DNA from: Pseudomonas sp. R-28-1W-6
GTDB lineage: Bacteria > Pseudomonadota > Gammaproteobacteria > Pseudomonadales > Pseudomonadaceae
DNA: 64,000 nt
Assembly: GCF_009799925.1 (NCBI RefSeq)
Contig: NZ_WELK01000001.1
Span: 744,001-808,000, forward strand
Direction: 5' to 3'
Both the position numbers and the translations under genes were made by a program. Each line of letters opens with the position of its first letter. Within the stretch, counting starts at the first letter, position 1. Below the pieces are notes generated by a model. The model was not told where the DNA came from. It saw nothing but the letters and a program-made list of their open reading frames with translations, and did no database searches. Below, piece after piece: positions 9,336 through 17,700 of the stretch.

Positions 9336-10679
9336 GTGTTGAGAACCATTGCAATTCTGCTGTTGGCAGCCGCCGCGCTGCCCGCCCAGGCGCGGGTCGA
9401 TGCCGCCCAGGCCGCCCGTCTCGGGCAGGATCTGACGCCGCTTGGCGGCGAGCGCGCGGCCAATGCCGCCGGCACCATCCCCGCCTGGGACGGCGGCCTG
9501 GCCACCCCGCCGGCCAACTACCAGCCGGGCATGCACCACCCCGACCCCTATGCCGGCGACGCCCAGCTGTACCGCGTCGATGCCAGCAACCAGGCGCAAT
9601 ACAAGGCCCTGCTGGCGCCGGGTTTCCAGAAGCTGCTGGAGGATCATCCCGGCTACTTCCTGCGGGTGTTCCCGACCCACCGCAGTGCCGCCTCGCCGCA
9701 GCGCATCTATGACGCGACCCGTTACAACGCCAGCAATGCCAGTCTGATCTCCGGTGGCAACGGTGTCGAAGGGGCGGTGGCCGGTATTCCGTTCCCCTTC
9801 CCGCAGAACGGCACCGAGGCGATCTGGAACCACATCATGCGTTACCGTGGCGACCAGGCGCGCATGGTCACCAATCAGGCTGCGGTGCTCAACAGCGGCA
9901 GCTACATCCTGCTCAAGCGCGAGCGCGACCTGCTCTCGGTCTATGGCCGTGAGGGCATGACCCCGGGCGAGCTGGACAACACCCTGTTCTTCTACAAGTA
10001 CGTGGTCACCGCGCCGAGCAAGCTGGCCGGCTCCTCCCTGGTGGTACAGGAGACCCTCGACCAGGTCCTGGCCATCCGCAAGGCCTGGCGCTTCAGCCGC
10101 GGCGAGCGCCGCGTACGCCGCCTGCCGATGCTCGCCTACGACTCCCTGCAGCCGGACACCAACGGCATGGCCACCGCCGACGTGGTCGACGCCTACAACG
10201 GCGCGCCGGACCGCTACGAGTGGGAGCTCAAGGGCAAGCAGGAAATGCTCATGCCGTACAACAGCTACGCCGTGCACCAGAAGGGCATCCCCTACGAGAA
10301 CATCCTCCAGGAGAAGAGCGTCAACCCCGAGCTGCTGCGCTACGAGCTGCACCGCGTGTGGGTGGTCGAGGCCACTCTGCGCAAGGGCCACAGCCATCCC
10401 TATGCCAAGCGCCGCTTCTACCTGGACGAGGACAGCTGGCAGATCCTCGCCGTCGACCTGTACGACAAGAGCGGTACGCTGATCGGCCTGCAGGAAGCCC
10501 ATCCGATCAGCTACTACGACGTGCCGGCGTTCATCAGCACCCTGGAGACCATCTACGACTTCAAGGGCGACCGCTACTTCGTCGACGGCCTGGACAACAA
10601 CGAGCCGATGTACGACTTCAACGTCAAGCTGAGCAAGGGCGACTTCACCGCCGCCGCGCTGCGCCGCGAAGGGATCTGA
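9336..10679 (+). CDS. DUF1329 family exported protein
   Basis: 447 residues from GTG 9336 (a TTG follows directly); the Shine-Dalgarno GAGGAGA is just upstream, and this start gives a clean signal peptide (about 1-20, ending PAQA). An ATG frame further upstream overlaps trmB and is rejected. DUF1329 proteins are periplasmic with a LolA/LolB-like fold and often occur with RND-type exporters; their function is unclear. No partner transporter lies next to it here. The mature part starts DAAQAARLGQDLTPLG, characteristic of the family, and ends with an intrinsic terminator. Confidence 0.9.
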   Translation: MLRTIAILLLAAAALPAQARVDAAQAARLGQDLTPLGGERAANAAGTIPAWDGGLATPPANYQPGMHHPDPYAGDAQLYRVDASNQAQYKALLAPGFQKLLEDHPGYFLRVFPTHRSAASPQRIYDATRYNASNASLISGGNGVEGAVAGIPFPFPQNGTEAIWNHIMRYRGDQARMVTNQAAVLNSGSYILLKRERDLLSVYGREGMTPGELDNTLFFYKYVVTAPSKLAGSSLVVQETLDQVLAIRKAWRFSRGERRVRRLPMLAYDSLQPDTNGMATADVVDAYNGAPDRYEWELKGKQEMLMPYNSYAVHQKGIPYENILQEKSVNPELLRYELHRVWVVEATLRKGHSHPYAKRRFYLDEDSWQILAVDLYDKSGTLIGLQEAHPISYYDVPAFISTLETIYDFKGDRYFVDGLDNNEPMYDFNVKLSKGDFTAAALRREGI

Positions 10680-10708
10680 CCCGCCCGCGGCAGTCAGTAC
10701 CCTAAAGA

Positions 10709-10740
10709 ACAAGGCCCGCATTCTGCGGGCCTTGTCGTTT
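10709..10740 (+). terminator. Intrinsic terminator between the DUF1329 and glycine-zipper genes
   Basis: Ten-bp stem AAGGCCCGCA/TGCGGGCCTT with a TTC loop and a moderately T-rich tail. It lies between convergent genes and may act in both directions. Confidence 0.8.
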
Positions 10741-10745
10741 CTGCA

Positions 10746-11222
10746 TCAGCGGTGCTTCTTGTGCCACCTGTCCTTCTTGTGGCCGAGGGCGCGGCCCGGG
10801 TGTTCGTCGTGATCGTGGTAGTAGTAGCCGCCATCGCGGTAGCGGCGGCCGTCGTGATCGTGGTCATCGCCATCGCCATAGGCGTTGCCCAGTGCGCCGC
10901 CGGCGCCACCGCCGACCGCCGCACCGATCACCCCGCCGGTGCTGCCGCCGATCTGGCTGCCGATCACCTGGCCGCCGGCAGCGCCCAGGCCGCCGCCGAT
11001 GGCCGCCTCGGTGCGGCTGCCCTTGTCGGCGCCGACCGCACTGCCGGCCGCGCCGCCTACGCCGGCCCCTATGGTGGCGCCGGTACTGCCGCCGATCTGC
11101 TCGCCGACCACGGTGCCCAGGGCGCCGCCCAGGGCGCCGCCGACGCCGGCCTCGGTGTTGCTGGCGAACGCGCCGGTGCTGGTCAGGCTCAAGGCCAGGA
11201 GGAGCAGAGAGGAATACTTCAT
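10746..11222 (-). CDS. Glycine-zipper envelope protein
   Basis: 158 residues from ATG at 11222, chosen because it gives a signal peptide (about 1-20, ending AFAS). The frame is open farther upstream without support. Residues 22-110 are Gly/Ala repeats of the glycine-zipper type (GGALGGALG, GGSTGATIGAGVGG, GGSTGGVIGAAVGG), which pack small-residue helices in membranes. The C-terminal 45 residues are rich in His, Asp, Tyr and Lys (DHDHD, YYYHDHDEH), possibly metal-binding. Function unknown; related proteins are outer-membrane associated. Confidence 0.8.
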   Translation of the reverse strand: MKYSSLLLLALSLTSTGAFASNTEAGVGGALGGALGTVVGEQIGGSTGATIGAGVGGAAGSAVGADKGSRTEAAIGGGLGAAGGQVIGSQIGGSTGGVIGAAVGGGAGGALGNAYGDGDDHDHDGRRYRDGGYYYHDHDEHPGRALGHKKDRWHKKHR

Positions 11223-11393
11223 GGATACCAAAACCTCTGAGGAATGACGCGCGCATCCTGCCAGCGTTGTGCTGTCGGACAAGTACCGCTGGTCCGGTCT
11301 GCGCGGCGCCTCACGATCGTGCAAAAAAACACTGCCGCCGGCGAACTCCAAGGGCCGCTGCCGGTCAGCAGAAGCTGGCCCGGCGCGGCACAC

Positions 11394-11541
11394 CTAGCAG
11401 GCAGTTGAAAAACGTTGGCGAGGCAGTCGGCGCAAGGCAAAAACAGGCGAAAAAGCGCAGTTTACGAGCTGTAAATGAGCATTTTGAGCCTGTTTTTAAC
11501 GCCGCGATGGCAACGCAGGTAGTTTTTCAGCAGCCTGCTAG
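11394..11541. repeat. MITE-like long hairpin repeat, copy 1
   Basis: Terminal inverted repeats 11394-11413 and 11522-11541 match at 18 of 20 positions. The interior contains TTTACGAGCTGTAAATGAGC (11461-11480), shared with the copy at 59609-59750 except for one base. The right end overlaps the stop codon of the HAD hydrolase gene (11538-11540). No coding capacity. The rest of 11223-11393 shows nothing else. Confidence 0.75.
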
Positions 11542-12200
11542 AGCCCGGCGCAGAGCTGGCGATAATCCTCGACCGCGGCGAACTCTTCGGTGTCCTTGGC
11601 CGCCTTGCGGCTGTCCGGCTGGCGGATCGCCAGCAGGTGGCCGACACCGAACTGGCGGGCGCTGCGCAGGATCGGCAGGCTGTCGTCGATGAACAGGCTG
11701 CGCGCCGGCTCGAAGGGGAAGTCCTGCTGCAGGGCGTACCAGAACTGCTGGTCTTCCTTGGGGAAGCCATAGTCGTGGGAGCTGATCAGGCGGTCGAAGT
11801 AGGGCGCCAGCTCGACCCGCTCCAGCTTCAGCGACAGCGAGTCGCGGTGCGCGTTGGTGATCAGCACCACCCGCTTGCCCGCGGCGCGCAGGGCCGCGAG
11901 GAAGGTATCGGCATCCGGGCGCAGGGCGATCAGGTGGGCCACCTCGCGCTTCAGCTCGCGCACCGACAGGTTCAGCTCGCGGCTCCAGAAGTCGGTGCAG
12001 TACCAGCTCAGCTTGCCGGCGTGTTCCTGGAACAGCGGCAGCAGCTCGGCTTCGGCGGCGGCCCGGTCGATGCCGTGCAGCTCGGCATAGCGCTGCGGCA
12101 GGTGCTCCAGCCAGAAGTGGTTGTCGAAGTGCAGGTCGAGCAGGGTGCCGTCCATGTCCAGCAGAACGCTGTCGATGTCGGTCCAGGGCAGCAGGGGCAT
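11538..12200 (-). CDS. yrfG: HAD-family hydrolase, YrfG-like (GMP/IMP nucleotidase type)
   Basis: 220 residues from ATG at 12200; longer in-frame starts lack support. HAD motif I is DMDGTLLDLHFD near residue 15, motif II ITNA near 115, motif III around GFPKEDQQFW near 150, and motif IV FIDDS near 172. E. coli YrfG dephosphorylates purine nucleotides, and its gene neighbours nudE there as here. It is divergent from nudE with about 107 bp between starts. The stop codon lies inside the terminal repeat of a MITE-like element. Confidence 0.88.
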   Translation of the reverse strand: MPLLPWTDIDSVLLDMDGTLLDLHFDNHFWLEHLPQRYAELHGIDRAAAEAELLPLFQEHAGKLSWYCTDFWSRELNLSVRELKREVAHLIALRPDADTFLAALRAAGKRVVLITNAHRDSLSLKLERVELAPYFDRLISSHDYGFPKEDQQFWYALQQDFPFEPARSLFIDDSLPILRSARQFGVGHLLAIRQPDSRKAAKDTEEFAAVEDYRQLCAGL

Positions 12201-12307
12201 GGCGAATTCTGGCGTGAAGGGTGAACGGGCGTGCGTGGATGCAATATCCACCACGGACAATCGTGATGGCCGGGGTATGATACTCGTTCGTTTCAAGGAG
12301 TGATCCC

Positions 12308-12874
12308 ATGCGTGAGAAACCCGTCGTGCTGGCCCGCGAGATCGTTGCGAGCAGCCGCCTGTTCCGCGTCGAGGAGCTGCAGCTGCGCTTCGCCAACGGC
12401 GCCCTGCGCACCTACGAGCGGCTGGTCGGCAAGGGCGCCGGTTACGGCGCGGTGATGGTGGTGGCGATGCTCGATGGCGAGCATGCGGTGCTGGTCGAGG
12501 AATACTGCGGCGGCACCGACGACTACCAGCTGTCGCTGCCCAAGGGGCTGATCGAACCGGGCGAAGACGTGCTCGAAGCGGCCAACCGCGAACTCAAGGA
12601 AGAGGCCGGCTTCGGTGCCCGCCAGCTGGAGTGGGTGGCCGAGCTGAGCCTGTCGCCGGGCTACATGAGCCAGAAGATCCAGGTTGTGCTGGCCCGTGAC
12701 CTCTACGAAGAAAGCCTGCCGGGCGACGAGCCTGAGCCGCTGCGGGTCGACCAGATCGGCCTGCGCGAGCTGAGCAGCCTGGTGCAGCACCCGCAATTCA
12801 CCGAGGGGCGTGCCCTGGCCGCCCTGTACCTGGTCCGTGACCTGTTGAGCCAACGTGGAGAGTTTCGCCTGTGA
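12308..12874 (+). CDS. nudE: ADP compounds hydrolase NudE
   Basis: 188 residues. The Nudix box is complete: GLIEPGEDVLEAANRELKEE at about residues 80-99, with the AGF that follows. NudE hydrolyses ADP-ribose, Ap3A and NADH. The C-terminal GYMSQKIQVVLARDLY also fits the subfamily. The start overlaps nothing upstream and its stop overlaps the cysQ start by four bases. The nudE-cysQ pair with yrfG divergent is conserved in enterics and pseudomonads. Confidence 0.95.
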   Translation: MREKPVVLAREIVASSRLFRVEELQLRFANGALRTYERLVGKGAGYGAVMVVAMLDGEHAVLVEEYCGGTDDYQLSLPKGLIEPGEDVLEAANRELKEEAGFGARQLEWVAELSLSPGYMSQKIQVVLARDLYEESLPGDEPEPLRVDQIGLRELSSLVQHPQFTEGRALAALYLVRDLLSQRGEFRL

Positions 12875-13692
12875 GCCATCCCTATCTGCCGGCGGTGATC
12901 GCCCTGGTGCAACGCGCGGGTCAGGCGATCCTGCCGCATTGGCGCAATGACGTGGCGGTGACCGAGAAGGCCGACGCCTCGCCGGTCACGGCCGCCGACC
13001 TGGCCGCCCACCATATCCTCGCCGACGGCCTGCTGGCGCTGGCGCCGCAGGTGCCGGTGCTGTCCGAGGAAGACAGCGATATCGCCTTCGCCGAGCGCGC
13101 CACCTGGCAGCGCTGGTGGCTGGTCGACCCGCTGGACGGCACCAAGGAGTTCATTTCCGGCAGCGAGGAGTTCACCGTCAACGTGGCGCTGATCGAGCGC
13201 GGCCGGGTGGTGTTCGGCGTGGTCGGCATCCCCGCCACCGGCCGCTGCTACTACGGCGGCGCCGGCCTGGGGGCGTGGCGCGCGGAGGCGAGTGGCGAAC
13301 CGCAGGCGATCAGCGTGCGCGTGGCCCCGGCCGAGGCCTTTACCGTGGTCGCCAGCAAGCGCCACTCCAGCCCGGCCCAGGAACGCCTGCTGGAAGGCCT
13401 GAGCGAGCGTTTCGGCGACCTGCAGCTGGCCAGCGTCGGCAGCTCGCTGAAGTTCTGCCTGCTCGCCGAAGGCAGCGCCGACTGCTACCCGCGCCTGGCG
13501 CCGACCTCGCAGTGGGATACCGCGGCGGCCCAGGGCGTGCTGGAAGGCGCCGGCGGCGAGGTGCTCGATCTCAAGGGCGCGGCGCTGACCTACGAGGCGC
13601 GCGAAACCTATCTCAACCCGTCCTTCCTCAGCCTGCCGCAGGCCGCCGCCTGGCGCGCCGAACTGGTGCAGCTGGCCCGCGCCCTCGACTGA
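12871..13692 (+). CDS. cysQ: 3'(2'),5'-bisphosphate nucleotidase CysQ
   Basis: 273 residues, inositol-monophosphatase fold. Metal-binding motifs are SEEDSDIAF near residue 68, DPLDGTKEF near 87, and WDTAAAQGVLEGAGGEV near 212. The enzyme removes the 3' phosphate from PAP formed in sulfate assimilation. The start is a GTG overlapping the nudE stop (GTGA), with a Shine-Dalgarno GGAGAG upstream. Confidence 0.96.
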   Translation: MSHPYLPAVIALVQRAGQAILPHWRNDVAVTEKADASPVTAADLAAHHILADGLLALAPQVPVLSEEDSDIAFAERATWQRWWLVDPLDGTKEFISGSEEFTVNVALIERGRVVFGVVGIPATGRCYYGGAGLGAWRAEASGEPQAISVRVAPAEAFTVVASKRHSSPAQERLLEGLSERFGDLQLASVGSSLKFCLLAEGSADCYPRLAPTSQWDTAAAQGVLEGAGGEVLDLKGAALTYEARETYLNPSFLSLPQAAAWRAELVQLARALD

Positions 13693-13764
13693 GGCGCGCT
13701 GCCGCCGCGCGGCGGCCCGGCTGACGGCAGGCTCTGGTTCACCGAACCCCGAGCGGAGCTGAAG

Positions 13765-14214
13765 ATGAACGACGACCGTGCCTACCTGGAGCAACTGCTG
13801 CACCAGGACATCCCGCTGACCCAGGCCCTCGGCCTGGGCGTGTCCAGCTGGGATGGCAGCGAGCTGCGCCTGAGCCTGCCGCTGGCGGCCAACCTCAACC
13901 ACAAGAGCAGCATGTTCGGCGGCAGCCTGTATTGCGGGGCCGTGCTGGCCGGCTGGGGCTGGCTGCATCTGCGCCTGCGCGAGGCCGGGGTGACGGATGG
14001 CCACATCGTCATCCAGCAGGGGCAGATCGACTATCGCGAGCCGGTGCTGGGCGACGCCCTGGCGGTGTGCGCCGCGCCGCCCGCTGCGCAGTGGGACAAG
14101 TTCCTCGCCCTCTACCAGCGCCGCGGCCTGGCGCGGCTCAGCCTGCATAGCCGCATTCTGGTCGACGGGGCCGAGGCGGTGCGTTTCAGCGGCCAGTACG
14201 TGCTGCACCGCTAG
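13765..14214 (+). CDS. YiiD-type C-terminal domain thioesterase
   Basis: 149 residues, hotdog-fold thioesterase of the YiiD C-terminal domain family. The helix motif NHKSSMFGGSLYCGAVLAGW near residues 43-62 corresponds to the conserved N(HKG)TMFGGS segment, and the last strand FSGQYVLHR is typical. The substrate is not known. It begins 72 bp after cysQ and is convergent with fabY, with an imperfect GC-rich hairpin in the short gap. Confidence 0.85.
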   Translation: MNDDRAYLEQLLHQDIPLTQALGLGVSSWDGSELRLSLPLAANLNHKSSMFGGSLYCGAVLAGWGWLHLRLREAGVTDGHIVIQQGQIDYREPVLGDALAVCAAPPAAQWDKFLALYQRRGLARLSLHSRILVDGAEAVRFSGQYVLHR

Positions 14215-14266
14215 TTCGCACCCCTACACCCGGCGGGTCTATGGGGGCGCCCTCCGCCGACGGCGC

Positions 14267-16150
14267 TCAGAGCATGTCGCTGTAGCGTTCGTCCTTGCGG
14301 TACGGCAGCGGCTGGGCAAAGCCCGGCACGCGGATGCCCTCGGCGCTGAACTGCAGCTGCTGGTCGTCGATCAGGTCATGGCCGAAGTTGTAGAGGATGT
14401 CGAACTGGCCGAGCAGGGCCTGCCGGTCGTAGGCGGCGGCCGCGGCGCGGGTGTGTTCGCGCTTGGCCTGCCAGGCGCTGAACGCGGCCTCGCCATGCCG
14501 CTTGCGCAGCATGCGCTCGGCCACCTGCGGGCCCAGCAGGACGCCGGTGGCGTTGTTGCCGCCGAAGCCCTTGGAGTTGATGAAGCACACTTCCGGGTTG
14601 TCCAGCTGGCGGTCCTGGGTGTCCAGGCTGAGGTGCTGGCGGTGCACGTCGTCGGCCACCCGGTCGATGGTCTTCAGGCCGGGCAGGATGCCGTAGCGGA
14701 AGGTGCCGAGGGCGGCGATCAGCTGGTCGGCGCTAGCGCTGGCCAGGGAATGGCCGACGAAGGCCTTGGCCGCGGTGACTGGCCATTGCTCAATGGCGAA
14801 GGCGCCAGCCACGCGGTCGAGCAGTTCCGATTCGCTGACCCGGTTGGCCGGGGTGCTGGAGCCGTGGGCGTGGACGAAGCTGCGCAGGCGCACGCCGTCG
14901 CTGCCGACCAGCTGCGCGGCGCTGGCCACGGCCTTGGCCAGGGTCAGGTAGTTGCCGGGGCCGGGGGCGGAGATCGACTTCTTGAAACCGTCGGCATTGA
15001 TGAACACGTCCGGCACTGCGCCGTGGATGTCGGCGCCCAGTTGCAGGGCCAGCGCGTCGTCCATCAACACGACGAACTGCGCCGACTCGGACAGGGTGAA
15101 GCCGCAGTTTTCGCCGAACGGGCGGCTGGCGCGGCGGAAGTCCACCTGCTCCTGGCCGCCGACCTTGCGCAGGCCCTCTTCGGTGGCCAGCGCGCCCATG
15201 GCGCCGTAGCCGTCGATGCATTCCTGGGTGATCGGCGCCTCGCTGTTGCCGACCAGAGCCACCCGCGCCTTGCCGCTGGCGATCTGCTCGATGGCCTTCT
15301 GCAGGTTGTAGAGGAAGGTGGCGCAGGCGCCGGTGACGCTGCCGGTGGTGCCGACGCTGCCCAGCACATAGGCGTTGATGAAGTCCGCCGGCATGCTGTT
15401 GAGGCCCAGCGGGCACTGCTTGGCGGTGACCCGGCCGCCCTTCAGGCGCGATTGCAGCATGCCGCCGAAGCCGTTGTCGTCGAGCTGGCTCATCAGGCTG
15501 CCGGCGAACACGGCGATCTCGTCGGGGCTGACCTGGTCGACGATCTGCTGCCAGGGCAGGCCGATCGAGCGCAGCGCATCGGTGGCGCCGGTCACCGCCA
15601 GTTGCAGGCCGCGCGGATGGAAGTGCGAGTGGTACAGCTCGCCCGGCTCGAAACCGCTGGGCAGCTGGCCGGCGGACTTCACCGCCAGGGCGCGGTAGCT
15701 GTCGACCTTGAAGTCGCAGCTGTCATGCAGGGTCACCCGCACCTGCTGCTCGTCCAGTTCCTCGATGCTCCAGTTGGCCGGCAGCGGTTCGGGCAGCTGC
15801 TTGCGTAGGGTGGTGAACTGGGCCTGGCTGACGTGCAGGTTCTTCTGCCAGTGGGCCGCGTCGACATCCAGGTGGCGCTTCTCGATGCGCCGCACCAGGG
15901 TGCCGGCGAGGATCGCCTCGGCGTGCTGCGCCTCGATCTCGGCCAGGCTCAGCGGGGCGCCGGCCAGGCTGTGGTACTGGCCGTCGATGACCTGCACCAG
16001 TTTCATCATCACGGCCAGGCCGGCCAGGGTCTGCTGGCGTGCGGCGGCGTCCAGGGTTTCCAGTACGGTGCGGCGGAAACCGTGGTGGAAGGAACTTCTG
16101 CCCGCGGCGTTGTAACCGCCGAAACCCACAATGACGGGTAGTCGAGACAT
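14267..16150 (-). CDS. fabY: Beta-ketoacyl-ACP synthase FabY
   Basis: 627 residues from ATG at 16150. This is a KAS-type condensing enzyme with the active-site Cys in TGACATF, His in HAHGSSTPANRVSE and His in VGHSLASAS, giving the full Cys-His-His triad, and a final Gly-rich GFGGNNATG. It is much longer than FabB/FabF because of an N-terminal extension of about 200 residues. In P. aeruginosa the equivalent (PA5174, by memory) is FabY, which starts fatty-acid synthesis from acetyl-CoA and malonyl-ACP in place of FabH. It stands alone, convergent with the thioesterase gene. Confidence 0.87.
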   Translation of the reverse strand: MSRLPVIVGFGGYNAAGRSSFHHGFRRTVLETLDAAARQQTLAGLAVMMKLVQVIDGQYHSLAGAPLSLAEIEAQHAEAILAGTLVRRIEKRHLDVDAAHWQKNLHVSQAQFTTLRKQLPEPLPANWSIEELDEQQVRVTLHDSCDFKVDSYRALAVKSAGQLPSGFEPGELYHSHFHPRGLQLAVTGATDALRSIGLPWQQIVDQVSPDEIAVFAGSLMSQLDDNGFGGMLQSRLKGGRVTAKQCPLGLNSMPADFINAYVLGSVGTTGSVTGACATFLYNLQKAIEQIASGKARVALVGNSEAPITQECIDGYGAMGALATEEGLRKVGGQEQVDFRRASRPFGENCGFTLSESAQFVVLMDDALALQLGADIHGAVPDVFINADGFKKSISAPGPGNYLTLAKAVASAAQLVGSDGVRLRSFVHAHGSSTPANRVSESELLDRVAGAFAIEQWPVTAAKAFVGHSLASASADQLIAALGTFRYGILPGLKTIDRVADDVHRQHLSLDTQDRQLDNPEVCFINSKGFGGNNATGVLLGPQVAERMLRKRHGEAAFSAWQAKREHTRAAAAAYDRQALLGQFDILYNFGHDLIDDQQLQFSAEGIRVPGFAQPLPYRKDERYSDML

Positions 16151-16326
16151 CACTCGGAACTCCTGCAATCGACCTGTCGCACGGGCGGCCGGTGGGCGCG
16201 GAGTTGCCGATGGTTATGCGACGGCAACAGGCTCCACGGGCCATACGGCAATGCCGGGTGGCGACTCAAATGAATCGGGATACCTGAATGACGCAGGCGG
16301 TGACTGCCGAGTCACGCCGGGGGGCT

Positions 16327-17700
16327 TCAGTCAGTGTCTTCGGCAGCGCTGCCGGCGAAGTCCAGGCCGTGCTTGCGCAGCTTGTCGTGCAGGGTCTTGC
16401 GGGCGATGCCGAGGGCTTCGGCGAGGCTGCGCAGGGAGTTGTGCGGCTTGTGCATTTCCGCGCTGATCAGGGCGCGCTCGTAGGCTTCCACCTGCTCGCC
16501 GAGGCTCTGCCCGCTGCTGCCCGGCGTGCTGCCGCCCGGCTGCTCCAGGCCCAGCTCCAGGCCGATGGCGAAACGCTCGGCGGCATTCTGCAGTTCGCGC
16601 ACGTTGCCCGGCCAGTTGTGCCCCAGCAGCAGGGCGCGCTGCCCGGCCTGCAGGCTGCGGGTGGGCAGGCCGTGGCGGCTGCTGGCGCCGTCGGCGTAGT
16701 GCTGGAACAGCAGCAGGATGTCCTCGCCGCGTTCGCGCAGCGGTGGGATGCGCAGCGGTGCGACGTTCAGCCGGTAGTAAAGGTCGGCGCGGAAGCGGCC
16801 CTGGTCGGCGGCCTGGCGCAGGTCTTCCTTGGTCGCGGCGATGACCCGGATATCCAGCGGGATCAGCTGGTTGCCGCCGAGGCGCTCGACCACCCGCTCC
16901 TGCAGCAGGCGCAGCAGCTTGACCTGCACGTCCGGGCTCATGCTCTCGATCTCGTCGAGGAACAGGGTGCCGCCGTTGGCGAACTCGAACTTGCCGATGC
17001 GGCGTTTCTGCGCGCCGGTGAAGGCGCCGGGCTCGTGGCCGAACAGCTCGCTCTCGACCACCGACTCGGCCAGGGCGCCGGCGTTGATGGCGACGAACGG
17101 CCCCTTCTTGCGCGCGGACAGGTCGTGCAGCGCGCGCGCCACCACTTCCTTGCCGGCGCCGGTCTCGCCGAGGATCAGTACATCGCTGTTGATCGCGGCC
17201 AGGGCGCCGACCTGCTCGCGCAGGCGCAGCATGGCCGGCGACTGGCCGAGCAGGCGCGCGCCGAGCTGGCTGCGGTCGGCCAGGGCCAGGCGCAGGCTGC
17301 GGTTGTCCAGCACCAGGCGGCGCACATCGAGGGCGCGGCGCACGCTGTCGAGCAGCGCCTCGCTGGCGAAGGGTTTTTCCAGGAAGTCGTAGGCCCCGGC
17401 GCGCATGGCCTGTACCGCCAGGGGCACGTCGCCGTGGCCGGTGATCAGCAGCACCGGCAGTTCGCCGTCCTGTGCATGCAGCTGCTGCAGCAACTGCAGG
17501 CCGTCGATACCGGGCATGCGGATATCGCTGACCACCACGCCGGGCCAGTCGGCCGGGATGCGCTGCGCCACGCCCTGGGCGTCGGCCAGGGTTTCCACGC
17601 GAAAGCCCGCCAGGTCGAGGGTCTGGCTGAGGGCCTGGCGCAGGTGGGCATCGTCGTCGATCAGCAGGACCTGGATGCGGCTGTCGATGGCTCGGCTCAT
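16327..17700 (-). CDS. dctD: Sigma-54-dependent response regulator DctD
   Basis: 457 residues. The receiver domain (about 1-120) has LLIDDDAHL and the phospho-acceptor strand VVVSDIRMPG; the AAA+ domain (about 150-370) has Walker A GETGAGKE and the sigma-54 contact loop GAFTGA; and the C-terminal Fis-type helix-turn-helix spans about 415-455. It activates C4-dicarboxylate uptake genes from -24/-12 promoters when phosphorylated by DctB. Its start overlaps the dctB stop by four bases. No dicarboxylate transporter gene is adjacent, unlike the dctPQM neighbourhood I recall in P. aeruginosa. Confidence 0.92.
   Translation of the reverse strand: MSRAIDSRIQVLLIDDDAHLRQALSQTLDLAGFRVETLADAQGVAQRIPADWPGVVVSDIRMPGIDGLQLLQQLHAQDGELPVLLITGHGDVPLAVQAMRAGAYDFLEKPFASEALLDSVRRALDVRRLVLDNRSLRLALADRSQLGARLLGQSPAMLRLREQVGALAAINSDVLILGETGAGKEVVARALHDLSARKKGPFVAINAGALAESVVESELFGHEPGAFTGAQKRRIGKFEFANGGTLFLDEIESMSPDVQVKLLRLLQERVVERLGGNQLIPLDIRVIAATKEDLRQAADQGRFRADLYYRLNVAPLRIPPLRERGEDILLLFQHYADGASSRHGLPTRSLQAGQRALLLGHNWPGNVRELQNAAERFAIGLELGLEQPGGSTPGSSGQSLGEQVEAYERALISAEMHKPHNSLRSLAEALGIARKTLHDKLRKHGLDFAGSAAEDTD

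Noticed and set aside
13997-15808. 603-codon plus-strand frame opposite fabY
   Set aside because: Antisense to a condensing enzyme with all catalytic residues; Gln/Gly-rich shadow translation.
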